Shown piece by piece: positions 30,634 through 37,338 of a stretch of DNA of 43,991 nt. The stretch spans positions 1 through 43,991 of the IMG/VR virus record IMGVR_UViG_3300009168_000027. One strand, 5' to 3'. This DNA comes from a virus. The notes below the pieces were generated by a model. The model was not told the DNA's origin and ran no database searches. It saw nothing but the letters and a program-made list of their open reading frames with translations. How positions within the stretch are numbered: position 1 is the stretch's first letter; each line of letters opens with the position of its first letter. The position numbers were made by a program, and so were the translations under genes.

Positions 30634-30985
30634 GGTGTTCAATAGGGGGCCGTGCCTGGTGTGCGGCCTTCCTTGCGAACAGCCCAGCCCACGCATCCTG
30701 GTGTGCAGCGAGCGCTGCCGAGAAACCTACCGTATGCGACAACACACAGCGAGGGTGCAACGTTGGAGGTATCGTAAGTTAATGACACCGGACCAGTACT
30801 TGGCTAAATTCAGACGACGAGAATACAACAGAATGAAGGGCACCTTGGAAAGGAGAGGGCTATGGCCGGAGGAAAAGGACAACGTTATAATAGCGCTGAA
30901 CGCACTGATGGAACAAGAGAAAAGGCGGGTCCTGCTGTACGACGAGTACAACTTCCAAAGAATGATACGTGGGGAGATACCATGA
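30590..30985 (+). CDS. Zinc-finger protein
   Basis: 131 residues from GTG 30590, inside the end of the previous gene. Residues 22-42 hold two Cys pairs (CLVCGLPC and VCSERC) followed by RETYRMRQHTARVQRWRYRK, a zinc knuckle leading into a basic helix. This is a common layout in small phage regulators that bind nucleic acid. The C-terminal half is helical and charged. The start is uncertain: the overlap with the upstream gene is long, but no later start keeps the first Cys pair with a better site. Confidence 0.65.
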   Translation: MNRLDRARELRALRKVFNRGPCLVCGLPCEQPSPRILVCSERCRETYRMRQHTARVQRWRYRKLMTPDQYLAKFRRREYNRMKGTLERRGLWPEEKDNVIIALNALMEQEKRRVLLYDEYNFQRMIRGEIP

Positions 30986-31056
30986 TGGTACTGCTCTGTA
31001 TAGCGGCTCTGTTGCTGATATGCTGGGTGGCAGCAGACGCTTATCTGTGGATGTGA
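30982..31056 (+). CDS. 24-residue transmembrane peptide
   Basis: The ATG at 30982 overlaps the TGA of the zinc-finger gene (ATGATG). The peptide is a single hydrophobic span (MVLLCIAALLLICWVAADAYLW). It is too short for standard gene callers. The coupling and the position before a promoter make it plausible but not proven. Confidence 0.45.
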   Translation: MMVLLCIAALLLICWVAADAYLWM

Positions 31057-31061
31057 CGCCC

Positions 31062-31097
31062 CGCCACATGGTGCCCCCCACGCCCCCATGGTAGTAT
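31062..31097 (+). promoter_or_regulatory. GTGG-TA class promoter (ATGG variant)
   Basis: CGCCAC-ATGGTGC, then ATGG-TAGTAT with 24 bases between hexamers. Six bases after the stop of the preceding peptide. It drives the operon from 31129 to the PrimPol-helicase. Confidence 0.7.
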
Positions 31098-31128
31098 GGT
31101 GCGTATACCCCACATGGAGAAGCCGTTC

Positions 31129-31407
31129 ATGAGCGGTCTGAAAGATAACGCTAAAAAAGTTGCCGACTCCATAGCCGAGACCCGGTTGAAGGAGATCGCC
31201 GAATTGGGCTGGAACGACGCCCACGAACGCATCCCCAACATCACGGAGCCTAAAGAGATATGGCTACAGCCCTGGTGTTCAGACTGCGAGGCCGAGTACC
31301 TGGATGGCGATGAGAACCGGTTCTGGTCTGAAGCTAACCACGGCGATTGTGAAGTGTGTGGAGCCAAACCAAGCCACTACGTATTAGCAAAGGAAGACAA
31401 CAAATGA
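31129..31407 (+). CDS. Small protein with two Cys pairs
   Basis: 92 residues from ATG 31129, nine bases after GGAGA at 31116-31120. An ATG at 31114 would overlap that site. Two Cys pairs (WCSDC and CEVC) about 30 residues apart in the C-terminal half suggest a zinc-binding ribbon. The N-terminal half is helical (KDNAKKVADSIAETRLKEIAELGWNDAHERI). Its stop overlaps the next ATG (ATGA). Function unknown. Confidence 0.7.
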   Translation: MSGLKDNAKKVADSIAETRLKEIAELGWNDAHERIPNITEPKEIWLQPWCSDCEAEYLDGDENRFWSEANHGDCEVCGAKPSHYVLAKEDNK

Positions 31408-31754
31408 GCAGCGCAATGATGACCATAGCCGATCACATGGCGAGCGACTTTCGCGATGCCGTGATGGAGGCGGAGAAGACAGACATGGACACCATCGACA
31501 AGATACTCAAGGAAATGAACGGCGCGTACACCGACTACACCAACCGTGACGCGGTGCTGAGTACGCAGTCTGAGCAGGCCATCAAGACACTGGATGAGAT
31601 CAGCAATCTCCGGGATGTGAATTTCACAGCCTACCAGCGCCGCATGAATGCGCTGCGGGACATGCTGACACAGTTCAAGGAAACCAAGGCCCCGGCGCTG
31701 GACCCTGAGGCTCAGGCGAAGATGCCCCCCAACGTCGTGAAGCTGGGCGGATGA
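31404..31754 (+). CDS. Helical hypothetical protein
   Basis: 116 residues from ATG 31404 after AAGGAAG, overlapping the previous stop. Mostly helix and probably coiled coil (MTIADHMASDFRDAVMEAEKTDMDTIDKILKEMNG; TAYQRRMNALRDMLTQFKETKAPALDPEAQAKMPPNVVKLGG). No known family. It overlaps the following coiled-coil gene by four bases. Confidence 0.7.
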   Translation: MSSAMMTIADHMASDFRDAVMEAEKTDMDTIDKILKEMNGAYTDYTNRDAVLSTQSEQAIKTLDEISNLRDVNFTAYQRRMNALRDMLTQFKETKAPALDPEAQAKMPPNVVKLGG

Positions 31755-31969
31755 CCGGCGAATACACGATTGTCCGCATACAGGAAGATTTGGCCTTTCT
31801 CGGTCATGAGATTGCCAAGCTGACTGACCGGGTGACTGCGTTTGAGGCTGGCCTTGGCCGGATTGAAACCCAGCTACAGGCCATAGAGCGATACACCACG
31901 CCACACCATGTGCAGGTTGAGGCGGCTCAACGGCTAATACAGCAAGCATACGGAAAGATGCCACGATGA
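31751..31969 (+). CDS. Small coiled-coil protein
   Basis: 72 residues. Heptad pattern across most of its length (IVRIQEDLAFLGHEIAKLTDRVTAFEAGLGRIETQLQAIERY). Linked by ATGA overlaps to both neighbours. Function unknown; may oligomerise or bridge other early proteins. Confidence 0.7.
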   Translation: MTGEYTIVRIQEDLAFLGHEIAKLTDRVTAFEAGLGRIETQLQAIERYTTPHHVQVEAAQRLIQQAYGKMPR

Positions 31970-32313
31970 TTGTCACCGATGAAATGGTGAAGAAAGCATA
32001 TGACGCAGCGATGGGTGAGAAATATCTTATCCACGGTACCCGAGCAGCCCTAGAAGCCGTGGCTCCTATGCTGATCGCACAAGGGCTGCGAGAGGCGGCG
32101 GAAATTGCAACCCAAGAGTTTGATCCTTGGCGTTTCATCCTTAAGCGCGCTTATGAACTTGACCCGAGCGGAGCGGACGAACTAGAGGCGAAAATTGCAC
32201 AGGAGCTTGAAGGGATTAAGAAGCCCCACGGCCTTACCGTAGATGACCACGATGGCAGTGAATTGATTGTCGATAATGGGGGCGGGTTTATATGCGATCC
32301 CAGAACGATTTAA
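31966..32313 (+). CDS. Tandem paralogue A
   Basis: 115 residues. Its core, RAALEAVAPMLIAQGLREAAEIA (about residues 26-48), recurs in the next two genes. The N-terminus (MIVTDEMVKKAYDAA) matches the next gene as well (MITDEMVEKALEAA). The C-terminal ~45 residues are unique and acidic. It is joined to the next gene by TAATG. This motif is common in small phage proteins of unknown function. Confidence 0.75.
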   Translation: MIVTDEMVKKAYDAAMGEKYLIHGTRAALEAVAPMLIAQGLREAAEIATQEFDPWRFILKRAYELDPSGADELEAKIAQELEGIKKPHGLTVDDHDGSELIVDNGGGFICDPRTI

Positions 32314-32570
32314 TGATTACTGATGAAATGGTGGAGAAGGCGCTGGAGGCAGCCGAAGACGCCTATCCCGAGTCCAAGCGCAGCGACATGCGAGCCGCCC
32401 TAGAAGCCGTGGCGCCACTGCTGATCGCGCAAGGAATGCGGGAGGCGGCAAGTGTTGCCCGAGACAAGGCGTCATACCTGAACAATATGGGCTGGCAATC
32501 ACAATGCGACAGTGTGGTCGATACTATGTACACCATCCTCGCCCGCGCACAGGAGCTTGATCCGAAATGA
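32313..32570 (+). CDS. Tandem paralogue B
   Basis: 85 residues from ATG 32313, overlapping the previous TAA by one base. An in-frame ATG seven codons upstream lies inside gene A. It shares MITDEMVEKALEAA and RAALEAVAPLLIAQGMREAASVA with gene A and ends in a helix (VVDTMYTILARAQELDP). Function unknown. Confidence 0.75.
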   Translation: MITDEMVEKALEAAEDAYPESKRSDMRAALEAVAPLLIAQGMREAASVARDKASYLNNMGWQSQCDSVVDTMYTILARAQELDPK

Positions 32571-32791
32571 CCCATGAAGAGATAGAACGGGAGTTCGAGA
32601 AACGCTTCGCCTACAACCTTGAGAGTAGTGGGGCAAAGGACGCAGCGGTTCATGCGTTGTGGATTGTTGCCCCAATTCTGATCGCACAGGGAATACGGGA
32701 GGCCATTGAGGTTATAGACGCCTCCGAAGGTGATGTGGACTATGCCAAGTTCAAATTGCGGCGGCGCATAGAGGAGGTTAGTCCAAAGTGA
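32567..32791 (+). CDS. Tandem paralogue C
   Basis: 74 residues. The third and most diverged copy: VHALWIVAPILIAQGIREAIEVIDASEG in place of RAALEAVAPxLIAQGxREAAxxA. Charged N-terminus (THEEIEREFEKRFAYN). ATGA overlap with gene B. Likely formed by tandem duplication. Function unknown. Confidence 0.7.
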   Translation: MTHEEIEREFEKRFAYNLESSGAKDAAVHALWIVAPILIAQGIREAIEVIDASEGDVDYAKFKLRRRIEEVSPK

Positions 32792-32973
32792 CAGTTAAAG
32801 AAATAAGAGCCTTACGTAAAAAATTGAAGGTGGTAGACGACAAGGAGGCTGCCGCCCTCTTGTCTTATATAGCACGTCTAGAATATGATTTGGCAAGGGT
32901 ACGAGCGACTTGCCGTGGATTAGAGATAAGGTTGTTAGACATAGAAGCAATTGACGGCCCCGGGGGAAATTAA
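32788..32973 (+). CDS. Small coiled-coil hypothetical protein
   Basis: 61 residues from GTG 32788, overlapping the preceding TGA. Basic at the N-terminus (KEIRALRKKLKVVDDKEA), then a helix (LLSYIARLEYDLARVRATCRGLEIRLLDIEA). Its stop shares a base with the ATG of the PrimPol-helicase gene (TAATG), so it may set translation of that gene. Confidence 0.65.
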   Translation: MTVKEIRALRKKLKVVDDKEAAALLSYIARLEYDLARVRATCRGLEIRLLDIEAIDGPGGN

Positions 32974-35249
32974 TGACCAGTATGACGGTTTTGCAGGCAA
33001 GCCCGGTGCGGCCCCTGACCAAGACAATAGTCGGTAAAGTTAATGCTACGAATGGCAAGACTGAGTACCAGATAGGTCAGTACGACCAAAAAATATTACA
33101 GTTCTCGTCGAAAGAGGTGGCGGTATCCAATTACGCGGACATGTGCCTGGTACTGAACAAGCTGATCACCGACAAGACTAGTTGCGTGATACGCGGTATG
33201 CTCAAAACGGGCACTGACAAAAGTTTCTTTATGCGCCGTAAAGCGTCTAATCCAGTGGGCGGTTGCATAGAGGACGTTGATCAAAAGTGGGTGTGTCTTG
33301 ATTTAGACTCAATCCCGTTGGCTGCCGTTGGCAACGACCTTAAGAAAGCGCCTGCAATACTACGGGGTATGCTGCCCAAGTGCTTCGCGGACGCCGCATG
33401 CTGGTGGAACTACTCAGCCAGTCAGGGGTTCAAACCAGAGGCCACGGTATCCATCCACATGTGGTTCTGGATGGACGACGAAATTTCAAATACCGAGTTG
33501 AAGCGGTACTTTGATCTATTTAACGAATCCATAAAGGAACTGTACGGGATCAACAAGCTGGTGGACCTCGTGCTGTTCGACAGTATACAGATACACTACA
33601 CCGCACCCCCGGACCTGCAGGGAGTGGCGGACCCTCTGTCGGATGGCCGCTACGGAGCCCTCCCAGGTCTACCAGAGGTACGGATCACCGAAGACTGGCT
33701 ACGGGACGACCGGTTGGACACAGGCGCCGTACTGAAGTATGTCAACAAGATCGGGGACGACAAAGAGGGGTTTCACAACCCTATTCTGTCAGCCTCCGCC
33801 GCGTGGGTGCGGTCGTATGGAGCGTCGGCGCGAGCCACAGCAGAATTCAAAGCATTGATCCGAGATAGTATAGAACGTGCAGACAAAAGCGCACACACCC
33901 CAGAACAGGTGGAGAGATACAAGTCCGACTCTTTTCTGGATTCTTTAATAAAGTCCGCCTCGGCTAAGGGCTTCGACAAGGACAACGTTCAGTTAGACGG
34001 CCAGGCACTAGAATTTTTCAAAGACCACGTGTTTTCATCGTCCGCTGGCAAATTTTACTGCATAAAGTCCAGAGAGTGGATAAGCACAGCCTCGTTCGAC
34101 CTAGTGGCGCGGCCCCATATTAAGATGGCCGGTGCCGCTAAGGTGTTTATGGACGCTGGCGGGACCATAGTGGACAATGTGTTGATAATACCGGGGCAAA
34201 ACCCGATGGCTACCACGGTGTTCAACGGTAAAAAGGTCTTTAACAGGTGGCAGGGCAGAAAAGGAGTGCTGCTAGATGAATACGACGTGGGGCCGTGGCT
34301 AAAGCACATAAGCTTCCTGTGCGACGGAAGGGAAAATGTCGCAACTTTGCTGCAGGACTACTTCGCCTTCATAATCGCGAACCCAGGAAAGAAGGTGATG
34401 TGGGCTCCGGTGCTAGGGTCAAGAATAGGCGGCACCGGGAAGTCAATGTTGAAGATACCGTTGCGAGCGATATACGGCGAGGGGATGGTAGAAATAGGGA
34501 CCGATGACGTAAGGAACAACTTCAACACGTATATGGAATACGAGTTAGTAGTGGTGGAAGAGATATACGGTCCCGACAACCGAATGATGGTGAACCAAAT
34601 CAAGGCCAAAATTACGGAGACCATGAGCCGTATCAACATGAAGGGTATTCCGCAGTACGACGCCCCGAACTTTGCTAACTTTATAATGTTCACCAACCAC
34701 CGGGTGCCGTTCCCAATAGAGACAGGAGACCGCAGATTCTTCTTTATCTTCAGCGAGAGCCTGCCGCGCGAACAAGAATACTACCGCCAATTCGGAGCAT
34801 GGATGGCCGCCAACGCCAACGGGTTGTACACTTGGGCAATGCAGAGGGACCTGACAAAATTCAGTCAATACCAAGCGCCGCTGGAGACAGATGAAAAGAG
34901 GAACATACTAGAATCGTCAATGTCAATGATAACTCAGAAGTTGGTATACGCAAAAGACCACATAACGTGGCCGCTCCAGCACGATTTAATAAACCCACCA
35001 GAACTGCTGCAGGCCATCAACAGCGGCTCCAAATACCAAATGTCGCTAAACTCATTGTCTGAAGAACTAAGAAAGATAGGCGCTAAGAAACTGGGGCGGA
35101 TGATGGCAAAAGACCGCAGCAGCATCACAGTGTGGGCAATTAGGGATTTTGAGAAATACGAAAATATGGCACAAAGTGATATTGTAGAAGAGATAAAGGG
35201 GAAGATGATTGGTGCGGAGCGGGACTATTACAACGGCATGAAAATCTAG
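32973..35249 (+). CDS. Primase-polymerase / SF3 helicase
   Basis: 758 residues. N-terminal archaeo-eukaryotic primase signatures: WVCLDLDSI with Asp110 and Asp112 (metal-binding DxD), SIHMWFW with His162, and LVLFDSIQIHY with Asp203. C-terminal superfamily 3 helicase: Walker A GGTGKS at 486-491, Walker B VVEE at 527-530, sensor FTNHRVPFPIETGDRRFFF near 572-592. It would prime and unwind, and possibly also polymerise, phage DNA. Cyanophage S-2L, a Z-DNA phage, also uses a PrimPol-type enzyme. Here it co-exists with a family A polymerase 2 kb downstream. Last gene of the operon starting at 31129. Confidence 0.85.
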   Translation: MTSMTVLQASPVRPLTKTIVGKVNATNGKTEYQIGQYDQKILQFSSKEVAVSNYADMCLVLNKLITDKTSCVIRGMLKTGTDKSFFMRRKASNPVGGCIEDVDQKWVCLDLDSIPLAAVGNDLKKAPAILRGMLPKCFADAACWWNYSASQGFKPEATVSIHMWFWMDDEISNTELKRYFDLFNESIKELYGINKLVDLVLFDSIQIHYTAPPDLQGVADPLSDGRYGALPGLPEVRITEDWLRDDRLDTGAVLKYVNKIGDDKEGFHNPILSASAAWVRSYGASARATAEFKALIRDSIERADKSAHTPEQVERYKSDSFLDSLIKSASAKGFDKDNVQLDGQALEFFKDHVFSSSAGKFYCIKSREWISTASFDLVARPHIKMAGAAKVFMDAGGTIVDNVLIIPGQNPMATTVFNGKKVFNRWQGRKGVLLDEYDVGPWLKHISFLCDGRENVATLLQDYFAFIIANPGKKVMWAPVLGSRIGGTGKSMLKIPLRAIYGEGMVEIGTDDVRNNFNTYMEYELVVVEEIYGPDNRMMVNQIKAKITETMSRINMKGIPQYDAPNFANFIMFTNHRVPFPIETGDRRFFFIFSESLPREQEYYRQFGAWMAANANGLYTWAMQRDLTKFSQYQAPLETDEKRNILESSMSMITQKLVYAKDHITWPLQHDLINPPELLQAINSGSKYQMSLNSLSEELRKIGAKKLGRMMAKDRSSITVWAIRDFEKYENMAQSDIVEEIKGKMIGAERDYYNGMKI

Positions 35250-35258
35250 AATTAATAC

Positions 35259-35287
35259 TTGACAGCAGGGTGCGGGTGTGGTACGGT
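35259..35287 (+). promoter_or_regulatory. Sigma70-like promoter with GTGG-TA core
   Basis: TTGACA (35259-35264), 17 bases, TACGGT (35282-35287), with GTGG just before the -10 as in the GTGG-TA class, but without the upstream TGTCAC element. It precedes the 35312 gene. Confidence 0.7.
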
Positions 35288-35311
35288 AGGCAGTCATCAT
35301 AGGAGGTAGAA

Positions 35312-35626
35312 ATGAGTGACGAGAAAATCGTAAAGAAGCCGCAAGAGACCTTCAAGAAGTATGCCGCCAAGTACGGCAAGCTTGGTCACAACGGTGATCA
35401 GATCGCGACCCTGTTCGCTGAGAACACCAAAGAGGGTGGAAAGGTCAGCCGCGACAAGCTCCTGGCCATCGCCGAGGCGAACGGACTGGACCTCAACAAG
35501 TGGCAGCACCTCAACTTGGGGATGCAGCGCATGAATCTCGGTAACGCTTTGCGCGGTATGTACAACAAGGGGAAACCCGTGATTGTGGGCGGCGTAACAG
35601 TTGCCCCCGCCGAAAACGCCGCCTAG
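35312..35626 (+). CDS. Small protein with shared domain (paralogue 3)
   Basis: 104 residues, ATG 35312 after AGGAGG. Essentially just the shared domain: KKYAAKYGKLGHNGDQIATLF, then KVSRDKLLAIAEANGLDLNKWQHLNLGMQRMNLGNALRGMYNKGKPVIV. The same domain ends the proteins at 26934 and 29780. It has its own promoter (35259) and its own terminator (35643), so it is a single-gene transcript, likely well expressed. Basic N-terminus. A DNA-binding regulator or nucleoid-type protein is a plausible guess; I cannot name the family. Confidence 0.8.
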   Translation: MSDEKIVKKPQETFKKYAAKYGKLGHNGDQIATLFAENTKEGGKVSRDKLLAIAEANGLDLNKWQHLNLGMQRMNLGNALRGMYNKGKPVIVGGVTVAPAENAA

Positions 35627-35642
35627 TACTGCGTATGGCGTA

Positions 35643-35677
35643 GGGGGCGGGAAAGGTGTAGAGTCCTGCCCGCCCCC
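35643..35677 (+). terminator. Hairpin terminator after paralogue 3
   Basis: GGGGGCGGG (35643-35651) pairs with CCCGCCCCC (35669-35677), with AGG/CCT extending the stem inward, followed by the T-rich GTCTATTCTT. A good intrinsic terminator candidate. Confidence 0.75.
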
Positions 35678-35706
35678 GTCTATTCTTAGAATCTATGGAG
35701 ACAGAC

Positions 35707-36183
35707 ATGAAAGTTAAAGAACCTATCGGTAATAGTTTAACGACAGACGTGAAGGCACTAAAGATCATGGCCGATCGGATGGCTCATGATTCAGTCCAAG
35801 ATGCTTGTAGGGCTTACAAGCAGATGAAGGATTACAAAGAGGCGGTGGAGGCGGACTTGAAACTCCTCACAGCCGCCATCGACAAAGCCAAACAAGAAAC
35901 CATACCGACCATGTTCAAGGAGAACGGGATCACCTCGATCGCCGTGGACGGGTATCGATATGTTATATCCGAAACCGTACGTGCCTCAATACCCCCAGCC
36001 TCTAAGGAACAAGCCTACGAGTGGCTGAGGGAAAATGAACTGGAGAAGTTGATCATAGAAACTGTGAACTCCAGCACACTGGCGGCGGAAGCCCGTCGGA
36101 TGATAGAGGCCGGGAAAGAACTCGACCCAGACCTATTCAACGTGTATATCCTTCCCAACACATCAGTAACAAAGGTATCATGA
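35707..36183 (+). CDS. Helical protein, Gp157-like in layout
   Basis: 158 residues from ATG 35707, six bases after GGAGA. The first 80 residues are a long helix pair (AYKQMKDYKEAVEADLKLLTAAIDKAKQETIPTMFKENGITSIAVDGYRYVIS), followed by a short beta hairpin and a helical end (AYEWLRENELEKLIIETVNSSTLAAEARRMIEAGKELDPDLFNVYIL). Phage Gp157-type proteins have this helix-then-hairpin layout and lie next to ssDNA-binding or recombination genes, as here. Overlaps the next gene by four bases. Exact role unknown. Confidence 0.6.
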   Translation: MKVKEPIGNSLTTDVKALKIMADRMAHDSVQDACRAYKQMKDYKEAVEADLKLLTAAIDKAKQETIPTMFKENGITSIAVDGYRYVISETVRASIPPASKEQAYEWLRENELEKLIIETVNSSTLAAEARRMIEAGKELDPDLFNVYILPNTSVTKVS

Positions 36184-37025
36184 CAATGCCAGCCAAGAGC
36201 TTTATTGTTAATCCACAGGCAGTTTCAGTGGAAGTGCCGGACTTTATGAAGACCGCCAAGGCGGGACAGGGTACAGAGGGGTTGTCGCACAACGCTCTCA
36301 CTCCGCCCCGGCTAAAACTGATTCAAGCAACATCGCCGGAACTAGCAGAGAACGACAAACTGCGACCCGGTGTATTCTCAAACAACGTCACAGAGCAGGA
36401 CTACGGCCAGACTGTAGACATTATACCGTGCTATCTGAGCGAGGCGTACTTCCTGTTCGCGCCGCGCCTACCTGGGGTGCCCGGTGGACTGCTCGCCAGA
36501 GCCAACGACGGTATACACTGGCAACCAGCCAACACGAGCTTTGACGTGGTGATCGACAAGAAAGGTGCCAAGACCACCTGGACAACGGCAGACACCGTGG
36601 CCAAGTCCGGTCTGGACGTCTGGGGCACATTCGACCCCAACGACAAAAAGTCGCCGCCTGCCGCCACACATGTTCTCAACTGCGTATGTCTGGTGGTGAA
36701 CGACCTGGGGGCGGGGCCAATGGTGGTGTCGTTTCTACGGTCGGGGCTCAAGGTCGGCAAGAAATTTGCCGGTAACCTGAAGATGGCGAGAGTGCCGTCT
36801 TTCGGTAGAGTCTTCCAACTGTCCAGCTTCAAAGTGGAGGGACAGAGCGGACCGTATTACGAGCCCAGAGTCAAGGCTGCAGGGTTCGTGGGAGACGTGA
36901 ACACGTACAACGAGGCCGAGGCTATCTACCAGATGGCCAGGGCACAGGGCGTTGACGTGGATATCGCGTCGGAAGCACACGAACCGGCTAACACCACGGT
37001 AGAGGACGTGGCCGGTAAGTACTAG
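36180..37025 (+). CDS. Putative ssDNA-binding or recombination protein
   Basis: 281 residues. Sequence pattern: a disordered start with ALTPPRLKLIQATSPEL, a central beta-rich core (VDIIPCYLSEAYFLFAPR, THVLNCVCLVVND, GPMVVSFLRSGLKVGKKFAGNL), a Tyr/Phe-rich segment (VFQLSSFKVEGQSGPYYEPRVKAAGFV) and an acidic tail (EAHEPANTTVEDVAGKY). Beta core plus acidic C-terminus, and position between a Gp157-like gene and the DNA polymerase, suggest a ssDNA-binding protein. This is inference; no family signature was confirmed. Confidence 0.55.
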   Translation: MTMPAKSFIVNPQAVSVEVPDFMKTAKAGQGTEGLSHNALTPPRLKLIQATSPELAENDKLRPGVFSNNVTEQDYGQTVDIIPCYLSEAYFLFAPRLPGVPGGLLARANDGIHWQPANTSFDVVIDKKGAKTTWTTADTVAKSGLDVWGTFDPNDKKSPPAATHVLNCVCLVVNDLGAGPMVVSFLRSGLKVGKKFAGNLKMARVPSFGRVFQLSSFKVEGQSGPYYEPRVKAAGFVGDVNTYNEAEAIYQMARAQGVDVDIASEAHEPANTTVEDVAGKY

Positions 37026-37128
37026 AATACCCGATGTAATGGGCCTGCCGCACCAAAGGTCTATTATAATTCGACGGGGTTGTGGGTTATCCCTGGGTAT
37101 AAAAACCCTCATTTTATAGGAGAGGAAG
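37026..37128 (+). promoter_or_regulatory. Intergenic region with -10 box upstream of polymerase operon
   Basis: TATAAT at 37065-37070 is a perfect -10, but no fitting -35 and no TGTCAC/GTGG elements were seen. A short inverted repeat (GGGTT and AACCC, about 37085-37110) follows in the leader, then AGGAGAGG before ATG 37129. A start for the polymerase-nuclease transcript is likely. Confidence 0.55.
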
Positions 37129-37338
37129 ATGACCGAACAAGAGCACGAATACGTTAACGCCGTAGTCGACGCATTTAAGGAGGCGCCTAAGAGACTGTCA
37201 GCTTGGGAAGAGGGGTTTATGGAAGACATGGCGATGCGCCTGGAAAAATACCAGGTGGACACTTATATTAGTCCAAAGCAATGGGGCATTATCGAGAAGG
37301 TGGCAAAAAAGTTGGACATTGAAAGGTCACCGCTATAA
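37129..37338 (+). CDS. Small hypothetical protein before DNA polymerase
   Basis: 69 residues, helical (EHEYVNAVVDAFKEAPKRLSAWEEGFMEDMAMRLEKYQVDTYISPKQWGIIEKVAKKLD). The WEEGFMEDM...ISPKQW..IEKV pattern is frequent in small phage proteins encoded beside replication genes. A good AGGAGAGG site precedes it. Its stop overlaps the polymerase ATG (TAATG), so it is translationally coupled to the polymerase. Confidence 0.75.
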   Translation: MTEQEHEYVNAVVDAFKEAPKRLSAWEEGFMEDMAMRLEKYQVDTYISPKQWGIIEKVAKKLDIERSPL

